Source of the DNA: Fructobacillus fructosus KCTC 3544
GTDB lineage: Bacteria > Bacillota > Bacilli > Lactobacillales > Lactobacillaceae
Direction: 5' to 3'
DNA: 64,000 nt
NCBI RefSeq assembly: GCF_001438695.1
Contig: NZ_JQBH01000001.1
Coordinates: 152,030-216,029 of the forward strand
A model generated the notes under the pieces. The model did not search any database. It was not told the DNA's origin and worked only from the letters and a program-made list of their open reading frames with translations. The stretch's first letter is position 1, and each line of letters opens with the position of its first letter. Made by a program: the position numbers and the translations under genes. Positions 1 through 9,935 of this stretch are shown piece by piece.

Positions 1-66
1 AGTCACGTCAGCGCCAAGCTTGGTTACGTCGGCACTCAAAATTGATGGAGCAATAATTCCAGCCAT
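1..66 (-). CDS. rpe: Ribulose-phosphate 3-epimerase, N-terminal fragment
   Basis: Partial gene: the 22 N-terminal codons, running off the left edge. The translation contains APSILSAD, the start signature of Rpe, which interconverts ribulose-5-P and xylulose-5-P in the cytosolic pentose phosphate/phosphoketolase route. An AGAGGAAAG ribosome binding site lies 4-5 bases before the ATG. It follows rsgA on the same strand after 24 bases, the usual Firmicute order prkC-rsgA-rpe, which supports the call despite the short length. Confidence 0.85.
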   Translation of the reverse strand, partial: MAGIIAPSILSADVTKLGADVT

Positions 67-90
67 ATCTTTCCTCTTTCTTCTCAAAAG

Positions 91-1008
91 TTAATTTAAG
101 CGATCCTGTTTCCACTTTGAAGAATTCTTCTGGTAGACAGGCCGCTTGCCCTTAATAATCTGGTAAAACAATTCATAGCTATTATAGCGCGCTGCACTAA
201 TGCTGCCAAGCTCGACCGCTTCTTTCACGGCACAGCCAGGCTCATTTAAATGCGAACAAGTTCGAAAACGGCAGTTCGGTGCCACTCGGCGAATTTCTGG
301 GAAATAATCCCCCAGTTCTTCCGCCGGAAAATCAAAGACCTCGTAGGACGAAAAGCCAGGCGTATCAGCGATTAAGGTTTGGTAAACCTTTACCGGAATC
401 AACGAAACCTGACGCGTCGTGTGCTTACCCCGTGATAGTGCTTGGGAAACTTCACCAACCGCTAACTTCAAATTTGGTGCTAATTCATTGAGGAACGTTG
501 ATTTCCCAGCCCCGGTTTGACCCATGACAACGACCACTTGATTTTTTAGTAAGGACTGAAAGGTATTTCGCCAATCATCCTTTGAAAAAATCACTGTATA
601 GCCAATCGTTTCATACAGTTGAACTTGCTTTTGAAAGGCCACTTGGTCCGTTTCCGACAGTAAATCCAGCTTTGAAAAGTACAAAACCGGCTGAACTTTG
701 GCGGCTTCAAGCGCCACCAACTGTCGGTCCAACAAGTTCTGTGAAAAAGCCGGCTCAATGACAGACGTCACCACGATGGCCAAATCAACGTTCGCAATGG
801 GCGGACGCACCAAGCTATTTTCCCGAGGATGTAAAGACCAGATTAAGCCCTCCCCGTTTTCAGATTCGAAATCGGCCCAATCGCCAACCAAAGGCTTTTG
901 ACCATTTTTGCGAAACTGTCCCCGAGCCCGTGTTCGTTCAACGGACCCATCGGACAGCATCAAATCATAATAACCGGCCAAAGACCGAATAATTCTTCCT
1001 GTTTTCAT
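91..1008 (-). CDS. rsgA: Ribosome small subunit-dependent GTPase A
   Basis: Circularly permuted GTPase that helps late 30S subunit maturation. With the start at 1008 the protein is 305 aa: OB fold (about 1-65), then GTPase motifs in permuted order: SKLD (112-115), the P-loop GQTGAGKS (163-170), DTPG (215-218). A C-terminal zinc site has Cys246, Cys251, His253 and Cys259. An upstream in-frame ATG at 1041 has no ribosome binding site and adds 11 residues homologs lack, so the MKTGRI start is preferred. A -10 box ends six bases before this ATG, so the message may be leaderless. rpe follows. Confidence 0.93.
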   Translation of the reverse strand: MKTGRIIRSLAGYYDLMLSDGSVERTRARGQFRKNGQKPLVGDWADFESENGEGLIWSLHPRENSLVRPPIANVDLAIVVTSVIEPAFSQNLLDRQLVALEAAKVQPVLYFSKLDLLSETDQVAFQKQVQLYETIGYTVIFSKDDWRNTFQSLLKNQVVVVMGQTGAGKSTFLNELAPNLKLAVGEVSQALSRGKHTTRQVSLIPVKVYQTLIADTPGFSSYEVFDFPAEELGDYFPEIRRVAPNCRFRTCSHLNEPGCAVKEAVELGSISAARYNSYELFYQIIKGKRPVYQKNSSKWKQDRLN

Positions 1009-1014
1009 AGCCCC

Positions 1015-1023
1015 ATTATACCA
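1015..1023 (-). promoter_or_regulatory. Extended -10 promoter of rsgA, start-codon proximal
   Basis: Minus strand TGG-TATAAT, then GGGGCT and the rsgA ATG. Transcription starting 7 bases past the -10 box would begin at the A of the ATG. No good -35 box is seen, as is common with an extended -10. The prkC terminator lies just upstream, so rsgA needs its own promoter. Confidence 0.55.
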
Positions 1024-1048
1024 TGGGTCTGGAGTTGGCATTCTAATA

Positions 1049-1078
1049 AAAAAGGATTCCCCATGGGGAATCCTTTTT
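1049..1078 (-). terminator. Intrinsic terminator after prkC
   Basis: Perfect palindrome with GGATTCCCC/GGGGAATCC arms flanked by A and T runs, immediately after the prkC stop. It could act in both directions. Confidence 0.85.
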
Positions 1079-1082
1079 AAAA

Positions 1083-2918
1083 TTAACGATTGGTTGTACT
1101 CATTGAACTACTTGCACTACTACTTGAAGTAGTTGTCGAGTTTGAGCTACTTCCTGAAGAAATCACGACTTTCAATGTTTTATCGAGTCCAAACTTTGAA
1201 CCTGCCACTGGTGACTGTGAAATAACAGTCCCCGCCGTTTTATTCGAATCTTGTATATCAAAATTCAACGACACCTGGTTATCGTTTGCCCAATCAAGAA
1301 CCGCCTGCTGACTTTGCCCCGTAAGGTCGGGTAAAGTAATGGTCTTCGGTCCATCTGAAACGGTCAGCGTGACAGTGCTATCCGATGGATCAATGGCCGA
1401 CCCAGCGGCAATTGACTGGGAAATCACTTGACCGGAAGCAACACTGTTGGAATTTTCGGTCTTCTTCTTGACGGTAATCCCCTTATTGCTCAACTGATTA
1501 GCCGCACTTGAATAGGTCCAACCCGTGTAATCCGATAACGTGATAGTGGCACTTCCTGATGAGATCACCAGTTGAACCGAACTGCCTTTCTTAACGTGAC
1601 GACCAGCGCCAGGGCTTAGTTTGATGACATCCCCCTTATCCACTGACTTGGAACTAGCCGTTGTCGTGGATGATACATCTAAACCAGCACTACCCAACTT
1701 ACTCTTGGCAGTGCTTTCGGCTTGGTTAGTGACATCTGGTACCGTCACATAATTATTCTCGGCATAGGCAAAACTACCGAGACCAAGTAGTAACAAGAAA
1801 ACAACAAAGCCGAGCACGTACCATTTCTTGTTTGAACGGAACTTAATTCCGTTCTCACTCAATATCTGGCGAACATATTTTGGTGTCCGATCGACTCGAA
1901 CAGCAATGTCCTTGACAGAATAACCCTGTTTCCCGAGATCGATAATTTGCTCTTTCACGTCGCGGTTCGCTTGCTCATCGTCAGCTTCAGCATCGTCCGG
2001 ATCTCTCTCAACAAAGGGATGGGCCGTCCAATCCGGCGTCACGAGTTTCGTTTCATCCGAAGCTTCCGGAACAAAGCGCCCTTCACCAGCCCGACGTTTT
2101 GAAAGCGAGGTCTTTAAATCCTCCGCCATCGCTTTCGTTGAAAAATATCGGTCCTTAGCATCCTTAGTCGTTGCCCGGAGCACAACGTTTTCAAGGGGTT
2201 GCGGAATCTGCGGATCAAAGTCACGCACATAGGGCATCGGCACCTCGGCGTGTTGATAAGCAATACGGTCAGCGGAATCCCCCTGATAAGGCAACTTATT
2301 CGTCAGCAATTCGTATAAAATCACCCCTAACGAATAAATATCAGACTTCTGCGAGGCACTCTGTCCCCTCGTCAATTCGGGTGCTAAATAGTGAATTGAG
2401 CCAATAATCGGCTCCTGTCCCTGCTGTCGACCCGTTCGTTTTTGAGCTAAGGCAATTCCAAAGTCCGTGATCTTAACGTGCCCCTTTTGATCGATTAAAA
2501 TATTCTGGGGTTTCAAATCACGGTGGATGATGCCCGCTTGGTGGGCTGCGGTAACCGCGTCAAGAACCTGCTCCATAATGTCGACCACTTCTTGGTAAGG
2601 AATTGGAAAATGGCTTTTGGTATAGGCTTTCAAATCCATCCCATCCACATATTCCATCACCAAGTATGGACAACCATCAGCTTCCCCGGCATCGTATAGC
2701 TGCACGATGTGGTCATTTATCAGTGCCGTTGCCGCCTTCGCTTCTTTTTGAAAACGAAGAAGGGCCTCCGGATTATTTTGAATGGCTAAGCGAATCATTT
2801 TCAGCGTGACGTCTCGCTTCAAATAGGTATCGAAAGCTTGGTAAACATTAGCCATTCCGCCTTCACCCAATGGGCGAACAATTTGATAGCGGTTATCAAT
2901 GATGGTTCCTGCTTCCAT
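1083..2918 (-). CDS. prkC: PASTA-domain Ser/Thr protein kinase (PrkC/StkP)
   Basis: Membrane kinase sensing peptidoglycan state. The 611 aa show a kinase domain (about 10-270; GEGG loop at 18-21, Lys40, HRDLKPQN at 132-139, DFG at 152-154), an acidic linker, a transmembrane helix (about 366-386), three PASTA repeats (about 390-455, 457-522, 525-588) and a Ser/Thr-rich tail. Residues 319-355 of the intracellular juxtamembrane part look like a helix-turn-helix ([19 protein letters not shown]), which I do not know as a standard part of this family. The start overlaps the stp stop (TAATG), so kinase and phosphatase are translationally coupled. Confidence 0.95.
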   Translation of the reverse strand: MEAGTIIDNRYQIVRPLGEGGMANVYQAFDTYLKRDVTLKMIRLAIQNNPEALLRFQKEAKAATALINDHIVQLYDAGEADGCPYLVMEYVDGMDLKAYTKSHFPIPYQEVVDIMEQVLDAVTAAHQAGIIHRDLKPQNILIDQKGHVKITDFGIALAQKRTGRQQGQEPIIGSIHYLAPELTRGQSASQKSDIYSLGVILYELLTNKLPYQGDSADRIAYQHAEVPMPYVRDFDPQIPQPLENVVLRATTKDAKDRYFSTKAMAEDLKTSLSKRRAGEGRFVPEASDETKLVTPDWTAHPFVERDPDDAEADDEQANRDVKEQIIDLGKQGYSVKDIAVRVDRTPKYVRQILSENGIKFRSNKKWYVLGFVVFLLLLGLGSFAYAENNYVTVPDVTNQAESTAKSKLGSAGLDVSSTTTASSKSVDKGDVIKLSPGAGRHVKKGSSVQLVISSGSATITLSDYTGWTYSSAANQLSNKGITVKKKTENSNSVASGQVISQSIAAGSAIDPSDSTVTLTVSDGPKTITLPDLTGQSQQAVLDWANDNQVSLNFDIQDSNKTAGTVISQSPVAGSKFGLDKTLKVVISSGSSSNSTTTSSSSASSSMSTTNR

Positions 2919-3787
2919 TAGTCCAACCTTCCTTTCAATCCATTCTTAACAAACACTTCCGTTGCTTTCTTTGGGACCTCAACCGTCTTGGTTAACTGCT
3001 GCTTGCGACCGTCTTGCTCGTCTTCAGTTAAGTTCGTGACAAGCAAGGAGGTGACGTTATCTGGAACGTTTCGCATAATTGCCGCTTTGGTCAGCGCAGC
3101 TAACCGTTCGGCAATATCTAGCGCCGACCCTAGCGCTGGCTGATTACCAGGACGGCGAATGCCTGGTTGGAGTATCTGGAGCTGCTCATCTAAAGTCAGG
3201 ACTTTGGACAAACCATCCGATGTCAGGTAAAGCCAGTCGCCCACCTGTGGCGTCACAACCGTCCATTCCAAATCAACCTGATGATTAACACCGAGGTAAC
3301 GGGTCAATGAATCACCCTCAGGAATATTTTCAGAAACACGTTGCCCAGACTGTCTTTCTAACTCATTTTTCAATGTATGGTCAAAAGTCAACTGCTTCGC
3401 TTCGTGCCGGCGCAAAAGGTACGCGCGCGAATCGCCAGCATTAGCAACCAAGATTCTGTTTGGTAGACAAACGGCAACAACGAGAGTGGTCGCCATTTGA
3501 CTACGCCCTTCATCGTGTTCGCCAACCAGTAGAATCGCTTGGTTAGCCAAATCAGCTTGATGAATCAACCACTCCTTGACCCGCTCATCTTCGCTGAAGG
3601 TAACCTGTTCCCAGGCACGCCCTAACGTTTGAATCACTAATTGAGCGGCTTTTTTGGAGCCCTTTTGTGAAGCAACACCATCAGCGACCAACACTAAGGG
3701 ATCGCCAGAGCGGTTGTAGAAAGCGCCCACGGCATCTTGATTGTCAGAGCGCTTCGGCCCCTTGTCACTTTGGTAGGCAATTGCCAT
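2918..3787 (-). CDS. stp: PP2C-type Ser/Thr phosphatase
   Basis: Metal-dependent phosphatase that reverses PrkC phosphorylation. The N-terminus carries the SDKG...RSDNQD motif, then VADGV and LTSDGLS with the metal-binding aspartates, and DNVT near the end of the catalytic domain. At 289 aa it is about 40 residues longer than typical, with a basic C-terminal tail (about 250-289) of unknown role. It lies between rsmB (5-base gap) and prkC (4-base overlap) in the fmt operon. Confidence 0.93.
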   Translation of the reverse strand: MAIAYQSDKGPKRSDNQDAVGAFYNRSGDPLVLVADGVASQKGSKKAAQLVIQTLGRAWEQVTFSEDERVKEWLIHQADLANQAILLVGEHDEGRSQMATTLVVAVCLPNRILVANAGDSRAYLLRRHEAKQLTFDHTLKNELERQSGQRVSENIPEGDSLTRYLGVNHQVDLEWTVVTPQVGDWLYLTSDGLSKVLTLDEQLQILQPGIRRPGNQPALGSALDIAERLAALTKAAIMRNVPDNVTSLLVTNLTEDEQDGRKQQLTKTVEVPKKATEVFVKNGLKGRLD

Positions 3788-3792
3788 AGCGA

Positions 3793-5139
3793 TTAGTCCT
3801 TTCTTTGAAAGGTTGCAATATAAAAACCATCGGTTTGAAAATCATCAGGGTAGAGTTTCAATGCCAGCGTTTCACGAGAAGACTTAATGGACCGGCTCGT
3901 TTCCGTCTTGACCTGAATAAAGTCAGGGTGTTTAGCCAAAAAGGCAGCCACTACCTCATCGTTTTCCTGATTCAGAATGGTACAAGTTGAGTAAACTAAG
4001 TACCCATCCTTCTTTAACTTTGTGGCTGCTGCCTCAAGAATCGCCAATTGCAACTTCGATAGATGACGCACATCATCCATCGTTTTATCGTAACGAATCT
4101 CGGGCTTACGGCGCAGCAACCCCAAACCAGAACAAGGGGCGTCAACGAGAATTCGGTCAAACTCTTCTGCTAACTTTTCTGGAATTTCACGGGCATCCAT
4201 TTCCATCGCCCTCACTCGATCAGCCAGACCAAGGCGAGCAGCGTTTTGCGCGATTAACTGCACTTTGTGTCGGTGAATATCCAAAGCCGTCACAAAAGCT
4301 CCCTCAGGCAAATCCTGTGCGATTTGCGTTGTTTTGCCACCCGGAGCCGCCGCGGCATCCAAGACAGACCGCACACCTTGGTCAATGTGCATAGCCTCAA
4401 CGGGTAGCATCGCAGACTCATCTTGCACTGTTAGCAATCCTTCTTGATAAGCCTTCGAAGAAGCCACATGACCCCCAGAAACAATCAATGCATCGGTTGC
4501 CAACTGGCCATCCCTGACGGTGTATCCCTCATCTTCCAGTTGTTTTCGAACCAGCGCCTTAGTCGCACGGACTGTGTTAACACGAACCGACTGCTCCGGA
4601 GCGTGATTCAAGGACTGCAAGATGCTGGCTGTCTTTTCGGTCCCAACCTGGTCTTGTAATTCTTCGACAAGCCAAACGGGTACCGAATAGGTAATGGACA
4701 GCCGTTTCAAATCATCTTGAATTTTTTCAGGATCAGGTAGGCCATGACGGTCCATGTTGTGCAAAATCGCTGTCACGAACTTCGCTGCCCCAACGTTACC
4801 AAGTGTTTTCGCCACTTCGATTGTTTCGTTAAAGAGGGCGTGCTTGGGAATCCTGTCCAACTTTTGCCACTGGTAAAGCGCCGTCAGCAAAAGTTCCTTC
4901 AACCAAGGCTCCATTTTCTTGCCTTTAACGAAGGGAGCCAACCAATATTCCAGAAGCAATCGGTATTGAATGGTTCCATAAACAAGCGAGGTCAACAATC
5001 CCTTATCTTGGTCCTTCAAGGGATTTTGCTTAATAATTTGGTTTAATTGTAAGTTTGAATAGGCCCCGTTTTTAACTTTAGCCAGTGTCACAGCAGCTAA
5101 TAAACGGGGATTATCGGAATGTAACGTTTTCTTAGGCAT
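3793..5139 (-). CDS. rsmB: 16S rRNA (cytosine-967 C5)-methyltransferase
   Basis: SAM-dependent m5C methyltransferase of 16S rRNA. The N-terminal NusB-like RNA-binding domain (about 1-140) is followed by a Rossmann methyltransferase: AAPGGKT (264-270) binds SAM, PCSG holds Cys336 and STCT holds the catalytic Cys386. 448 aa is the usual family length. The start overlaps the fmt end by 8 bases, indicating coupled translation. Confidence 0.95.
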   Translation of the reverse strand: MPKKTLHSDNPRLLAAVTLAKVKNGAYSNLQLNQIIKQNPLKDQDKGLLTSLVYGTIQYRLLLEYWLAPFVKGKKMEPWLKELLLTALYQWQKLDRIPKHALFNETIEVAKTLGNVGAAKFVTAILHNMDRHGLPDPEKIQDDLKRLSITYSVPVWLVEELQDQVGTEKTASILQSLNHAPEQSVRVNTVRATKALVRKQLEDEGYTVRDGQLATDALIVSGGHVASSKAYQEGLLTVQDESAMLPVEAMHIDQGVRSVLDAAAAPGGKTTQIAQDLPEGAFVTALDIHRHKVQLIAQNAARLGLADRVRAMEMDAREIPEKLAEEFDRILVDAPCSGLGLLRRKPEIRYDKTMDDVRHLSKLQLAILEAAATKLKKDGYLVYSTCTILNQENDEVVAAFLAKHPDFIQVKTETSRSIKSSRETLALKLYPDDFQTDGFYIATFQRKD

Positions 5140-6103
5140 CGGCCTCTCCTAAATCAATCCAGGCATCGCCAACCGCCAAGTGCTGCCCAGCGCCATTTAA
5201 GAAGGCGGCAATCGGCATGGCAGCCTTTCCAGCCGGTTGTATCTCCAAAACGGCTAATTGACTGCCATCAGCGGCTGCCAGGTGTAGATGCTTCTTATCC
5301 TTTTGCGTAATGACACCTGGTTTTGCATCGGTCTTTTCTTGTAAAGGCGCCACTTTAATGAATTTAACGGTTTGACCAGCAGCCACTGCGTGCGCCGGAT
5401 GAGTTGGGTACAAACCGCGAATATGCCAATCGATTTCCTGAGCGGTTTCTCGATCAAAGTGCAGAATCTGCTGATCACGTGCAATGTTTGGTGAAAAAGT
5501 CACGTCATCAGGGTTTTGCGCCGTTCCCTTCAGCTCCCCCTTAGCGATTTTTGGTAAATTATCGGTCACTAAGTGGACTGCCGCCTGGCCCAACTTCGTA
5601 AACATCGTCCCAACATTATCGTCTTTTGTGATGGGCACCTTAACCACTGCTAAAACATCACCAGCATCCATCTTTTTAACCATGTACATCAGCGACACGC
5701 CGGTTTCCTGGTCACCATTCATAATGGCGTAGTGGACGGGTGCGCCGCCACGGTACTTAGGTAGTAAGGAGGCGTGGGCGTTGACCGCACCGTACTTGGC
5801 AGCGTGCAGTAGCTTTTCCGGTAGGAACTGACCAAAAGCAGCCGTCACGATAAAGTCGGGAGCCAATTCAATGATTTTTGCCATCTCGTCAGAACCCGAA
5901 ATCTTTTCAGGCTGTAAAACTGGTAAGCCGAGCTTCGAGGCCGCCTCCTTAACTGGACTCGCCTTCAACTGCCGCTTCCGACCAAATGGGCGGTCCGGCT
6001 GAGTCACCACGGCCAAGACATCAAAAGAACCATCGGCCGCCAAAGCCTCCAAAGTTGGAACCGCAAACTGGGGGGTCCCCATAAAAACGATTGATAATGC
6101 CAT
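5132..6103 (-). CDS. fmt: Methionyl-tRNA formyltransferase
   Basis: Formylates Met-tRNA(fMet) using 10-formyl-tetrahydrofolate. The N-terminus has FMGTPQFAVP, and HASLLPKYRGGAPV near residue 110 is the folate-site signature. The C-terminal half is the OB-like tRNA-binding domain. 323 aa, normal length. It is the first gene of a fmt-rsmB-stp-prkC operon with a clear upstream promoter; a GAGG site precedes the ATG by about 10 bases. Confidence 0.95.
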   Translation of the reverse strand: MALSIVFMGTPQFAVPTLEALAADGSFDVLAVVTQPDRPFGRKRQLKASPVKEAASKLGLPVLQPEKISGSDEMAKIIELAPDFIVTAAFGQFLPEKLLHAAKYGAVNAHASLLPKYRGGAPVHYAIMNGDQETGVSLMYMVKKMDAGDVLAVVKVPITKDDNVGTMFTKLGQAAVHLVTDNLPKIAKGELKGTAQNPDDVTFSPNIARDQQILHFDRETAQEIDWHIRGLYPTHPAHAVAAGQTVKFIKVAPLQEKTDAKPGVITQKDKKHLHLAAADGSQLAVLEIQPAGKAAMPIAAFLNGAGQHLAVGDAWIDLGEADA

Positions 6104-6150
6104 GTATTTGAAACCTCATTACGCTTTCTACAAGTATTTTACTTGCTCTT

Positions 6151-6159
6151 ATTATAACA
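6151..6159 (-). promoter_or_regulatory. Promoter of the fmt-rsmB-stp-prkC operon
   Basis: Extended -10 TGT-TATAAT on the minus strand, with a TTGGGT -35-like hexamer 18 bases upstream inside the priA terminator region. Confidence 0.6.
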
Positions 6160-6167
6160 AAAATAAA

Positions 6168-6206
6168 AGAAAAGACCCAAAGGCAGCACAATGACTAGCC
6201 TCAGGT
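6168..6206 (-). terminator. Intrinsic terminator after priA
   Basis: AAGACC/GGTCTT outer stem and AGGC/GCCT inner stem separated by a small internal loop, followed by a T-rich run on the minus strand. Confidence 0.65.
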
Positions 6207-6212
6207 CTTCGC

Positions 6213-8636
6213 TTACATAAAGGAAACCGGGTCCCGCCGAACCTCCAAGTGAAAGTCCTTCTCGGCATGTTGCGAACGATCAACGAGTTCTCGTAACTGT
6301 TCATCCGCTTCATCCGGCTTCTTCATCTTCAAAATCATTTGGAAGAAGTACCGTCCCTTTAGCTTGGCAATCGAACGGGGTGATGGGCCGAGAATCAAGA
6401 CATCTTCCGGTAATCTTTTTTTCAACCAGGCAGCGATTTTAGCACTTTGTAGGGCGACTTTGGCCTCATCCGGATCCGAACATTGGATTTGCACCGTATA
6501 GAAGTAAGGTGGAAACTCCGCGGCATGCCGAATGGCCATTTCTTGCCGGTAAAAGCCTTCATAATCGTGCTGCTGGGCAAATTTCAGGGCATAGTGGTCA
6601 GGGTTAAAGGTCTGAATCACCACCTCGCCACGCGCCTTGGATCGGCCGGCTCGACCAGCCACCTGCGTCAGTAGTTGGAAGGTCTTTTCTGATGCCCGAA
6701 AATCCGGTAATCCCAGTCCCGTATCGGCATTCAGCACACCAACGAGGGTCACATCTGGAAAGTCGAGTCCCTTCGCCACCATTTGAGTGCCCAAGAGAAT
6801 CTGCGCCTTCTTCTGACCAAAGTCAGCCAGCGCCTTAGCCATGGCCCCTTTCTTACGGGTTGTGTCCTGGTCGAGGCGAATCACTCCATATTCAGGCAGT
6901 CGCTTTTGCAGTTCCGCCTCGACTTTTTCGGTTCCAGTCCCATAGTAGCGAATCCGTTTGGAACCACAGACAGGACAGACTTGCGGGATTGGCGCCTGGT
7001 AGTCGCAATAATGGCACTTCAACGTATGCGTATCCATATGCAAAGTCATTGCTAAATTACAGTTGGGATCCCTCGGAACATAGCCACAGTCCCGACACAT
7101 AACAAAGGAGGAAAAACCGCGCCGGTTCAACAAGAGCACGGCCTGTTCCCCCCGAGCGAGGTGTTCCTTCAACTTTTCCAACAACTCCTTTGAAAAATTG
7201 GTGTCGCCGTTGTCCAGAAATTCTTGCCGCATATCAACAATATCAACCTTGGGGAGCTGTGCCTCCGGGTTTGCCCGCTTCGTCAAGGACAACAAGTCAT
7301 AAACCTCCTTTTGTGCCCGGGCCCGACTCTCCAAGGAGGGCGTTGCCGAACCAAGAACAACCGGAGCATTGTGATAACTCGCCCGCCAGAAAGCAACATC
7401 GCGAGCAGAATAGTGTGGATTTTCACTCTGGCTGTATGAACTTTCATGCTCCTCATCAACGATAATCAGCCCAAGACGATTCAGTGGCGCAAAAACCGCG
7501 GACCGGGCACCGACAACAACTTGGACTGCCCCCTCTCGGATTCGCCGCCATTCATCGTAACGTTCACCGTTCGAAAGGCCCGAATGCAAGAGGGCAGTCT
7601 GATCGCCGAAGCGGTCCTGGACACGCTTTTGCATCTGTGGTGTTAGGGCGATTTCCGGCACTAAAAACAGTACCTGTTTCCCCTCATCGATGGCCTTTTG
7701 CGCGGCTTGCAAGTAGACTTCGGTTTTACCCGAACCGGTGATTCCTTCCAGGAGAAAAACCTTGTTGTCGTCTTTTTCAATGGCTTTTGTAATCCTTGTG
7801 TAGGCTCTTTCCTGCTCGTCATTTAAGGTCTTAGCGCTTTCTTTTTGGCTGGTAACAGCGCCCAGCGGTCGCCGCTTCACTTCTACCTGAACCTTGTCTA
7901 AAACGCCTTTCCCAACGGCGGTATTTAATGAAGAAGGCGAAACATCGACCAATTCGCCCCATTCCTGCTTTGAAAAAGTCTGACCCGGATGGGCAAGGGC
8001 AAAGTCCAAGATTGCCCGTTGCTGCTTCGCCCCGCTCTTCATCTGGTCAGCCTTTTCGGCTAACTCAGCCTCATTATCGATCACTTTAAAGGCTAATTGT
8101 GTCTTAACCTTTCCCTTGTTTTCGATGACGTTTCGAACGGCCAGTACCCCATCCTTTTGCAAACGAAGGATGGTCCGCCAACCCTTGGCCGAAAAGTCCT
8201 TCGTCTTCACCAAACGACGACTTTGGCCATCTAAATAAGTCACCCGATCAGTATCTGAAAGCCCAGGAAGGGCCGTTAATTCTTTCCGATAATCAGCTTT
8301 GAGCGCCGTTGGCAGCATCAACGCCAAGAAGGAAACCCAAAAAGAAAAGTTCTTTTCAGCCAAGTCCTTGGCTAGAGCCAGCAATTCCTTTGACAAAACG
8401 GGCTGTTCATCTAAGACGGTGAGCACATCCTTCAGCTGATCAACCGTTAAATCCTTGGGTAGCTCATCCGACAACCCAACCACGTAGCCCAAAACGGACC
8501 GGTGGCCAAAAGCCACAAGTACACGAACACCCGCTTGTACTTGCTCCGCCAATTCAGCAGGTATCAAGTAACTATAGGGTTGATTCGTCTGCTGGGTGGG
8601 CACATCAACGATAACTTGTGCGTACTTTTTGACCAT
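6213..8636 (-). CDS. priA: Primosomal replication restart helicase PriA
   Basis: 3'-5' helicase that reloads the replisome at stalled forks. From the start at 8636 it is 807 aa: DNA-binding N-terminal domain, helicase P-loop GSGKT (301-305), DEEH box, a cysteine-rich zinc insertion (CRDCG..., CHYCDY, CPVCGS) and the second RecA lobe. The ATG at 8636 follows an AAAGGAGG site, whereas an upstream in-frame ATG at 8684 has none. The usual gmk-rpoZ-coaBC genes are not upstream; nadR is. Confidence 0.95.
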   Translation of the reverse strand: MVKKYAQVIVDVPTQQTNQPYSYLIPAELAEQVQAGVRVLVAFGHRSVLGYVVGLSDELPKDLTVDQLKDVLTVLDEQPVLSKELLALAKDLAEKNFSFWVSFLALMLPTALKADYRKELTALPGLSDTDRVTYLDGQSRRLVKTKDFSAKGWRTILRLQKDGVLAVRNVIENKGKVKTQLAFKVIDNEAELAEKADQMKSGAKQQRAILDFALAHPGQTFSKQEWGELVDVSPSSLNTAVGKGVLDKVQVEVKRRPLGAVTSQKESAKTLNDEQERAYTRITKAIEKDDNKVFLLEGITGSGKTEVYLQAAQKAIDEGKQVLFLVPEIALTPQMQKRVQDRFGDQTALLHSGLSNGERYDEWRRIREGAVQVVVGARSAVFAPLNRLGLIIVDEEHESSYSQSENPHYSARDVAFWRASYHNAPVVLGSATPSLESRARAQKEVYDLLSLTKRANPEAQLPKVDIVDMRQEFLDNGDTNFSKELLEKLKEHLARGEQAVLLLNRRGFSSFVMCRDCGYVPRDPNCNLAMTLHMDTHTLKCHYCDYQAPIPQVCPVCGSKRIRYYGTGTEKVEAELQKRLPEYGVIRLDQDTTRKKGAMAKALADFGQKKAQILLGTQMVAKGLDFPDVTLVGVLNADTGLGLPDFRASEKTFQLLTQVAGRAGRSKARGEVVIQTFNPDHYALKFAQQHDYEGFYRQEMAIRHAAEFPPYFYTVQIQCSDPDEAKVALQSAKIAAWLKKRLPEDVLILGPSPRSIAKLKGRYFFQMILKMKKPDEADEQLRELVDRSQHAEKDFHLEVRRDPVSFM

Positions 8637-8690
8637 TACTTCCTCCTTTCCCGAAGGGAGTGACTCACCATCCCCTTCGTTCATTTCTTA

Positions 8691-8714
8691 TAAAAAGCCT
8701 GCCAAACGGCAGAC
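8691..8714 (-). terminator. Intrinsic terminator after nadR
   Basis: GTCTGCC/GGCAGGC stem with a GTTT loop and T run on the minus strand, just past the nadR stop. Confidence 0.8.
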
Positions 8715-8719
8715 CTTTC

Positions 8720-9835
8720 TCAAACCTTTGTCAGGTTTACCCCAACTCTTTTTTCAATAATTTCTAACGCCTGTAAGTAACGTGCGTAGTAGCCAGCAGG
8801 GTCATCAGCCCCACCAACACGGTCAAGCAAAACGGCTTTGTCATCAAAACCATAGTCTTCAATCACCTGCCACAAGTGTTGATCAAACAGTTTTGTCCTG
8901 GCTTCATCGGCCCCGTTCATGACCGCAACGGCTGGTGGAATGACCAAGATCAAATCCAGCTCTTCTTCCCCGATGGTGTTATCAAAGAGGGCCTTCAACT
9001 TCGCCGCATCCTCGTCCGGTAACCAAGCTCTTGTTTCGGCCATGGTCACCATGGCATCGGTATCAAAAAAAGTCAGTCCGTTGTTGGCCGGTGAATTGAT
9101 TTCAGCCGAGTTCGCATCGTACTGCCCCTGAATAATGCGGGTGTAGTCCTTTAGCAACAGCTCTGAATCAAACACGTTCGACTTTTCCTGGTAAGCCCTC
9201 GAAAACTCCAATGAAAACGGCGAGTTCGACGTTCTGGCCAAACGCCGAGTTAACGTAGACTTCCCAGTTTGTGGAGCCCCGACGACCAAGATTTTCTTCG
9301 CAAAATGTCGACGAAAGACACGGTTAATGTAATCCCAATTGCCAAGCGGATCCTTTCGAACGGCCGTAGCCGAAACTTTCAAAATCGTTCGATCCATCAA
9401 TGAAACGGACCAATGGCCATCATTCGGTAATAGTTTTTCTAGCATTGACTTATAGTCGGCTTCTCCCGTGTAGAGAGTGATGTGGGCATTGGGATTTTTA
9501 ATGTTTCGTTTAATCGTTTTGACCAAACGATCCGTCCACTCTTGCCAACCATTCGGCATCTGGGGAATGTCATCTTCGTTGATGTAATCGACCTTGATGC
9601 TTTTTTCGTCATTAAAGGCTTCCCGAAGGTAGCGAAAGCGCTTCTCAACTGGAAGACCAATCTGGTCCCCACGATCACCAGTGTAGCCAGAGGTAATCAC
9701 GACCACCCCATCGTTTAGAGCCGCCGCTTTGTAAATTTCGGCCTGATGCCCAATATGCATGGGCGCGAGGGTTCCAAAAAAAACACCAATTTTATCGCCC
9801 ATCAAATTGTCTTTGACTAAGTTTGCTTTAACCAT
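8720..9835 (-). CDS. nadR: NadR-like NMN adenylyltransferase / ribosylnicotinamide kinase
   Basis: Bifunctional NAD salvage enzyme: phosphorylates nicotinamide riboside and adenylylates NMN. The first domain (about 15-175) has FGTLAPMHIGH, the nucleotidyltransferase HxGH site (27-30). The second (about 180-370) is a P-loop kinase with GAPQTGKST. The repressor domain of enterobacterial NadR is absent. Start at 9835: the ATG follows GGGAGAAC, and the longer reading to 9895 would begin upstream of the promoter. Monocistronic, with its own promoter and terminator. Confidence 0.9.
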   Translation of the reverse strand: MVKANLVKDNLMGDKIGVFFGTLAPMHIGHQAEIYKAAALNDGVVVITSGYTGDRGDQIGLPVEKRFRYLREAFNDEKSIKVDYINEDDIPQMPNGWQEWTDRLVKTIKRNIKNPNAHITLYTGEADYKSMLEKLLPNDGHWSVSLMDRTILKVSATAVRKDPLGNWDYINRVFRRHFAKKILVVGAPQTGKSTLTRRLARTSNSPFSLEFSRAYQEKSNVFDSELLLKDYTRIIQGQYDANSAEINSPANNGLTFFDTDAMVTMAETRAWLPDEDAAKLKALFDNTIGEEELDLILVIPPAVAVMNGADEARTKLFDQHLWQVIEDYGFDDKAVLLDRVGGADDPAGYYARYLQALEIIEKRVGVNLTKV

Positions 9836-9875
9836 GTTCTCCCGCTTGTTTTGATTACTAGATTGAATTGACCCC

Positions 9876-9884
9876 ATTATACCA
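9876..9884 (-). promoter_or_regulatory. Extended -10 promoter of nadR
   Basis: TGG-TATAAT on the minus strand, 40 bases upstream of the chosen nadR start; no convincing -35. Confidence 0.55.
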
Positions 9885-9902
9885 AAAATACCCACTAAAA
9901 CG

Positions 9903-9925
9903 AAAAAGTCGACCAGCGGTCGACT
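9903..9925 (-). terminator. Intrinsic terminator after the DUF4097 gene
   Basis: AGTCGACC/GGTCGACT perfect 8-bp stem, 3-base loop, followed by TTTTT on the minus strand. Confidence 0.85.
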
Positions 9926-9935
9926 CGTTCATTGA

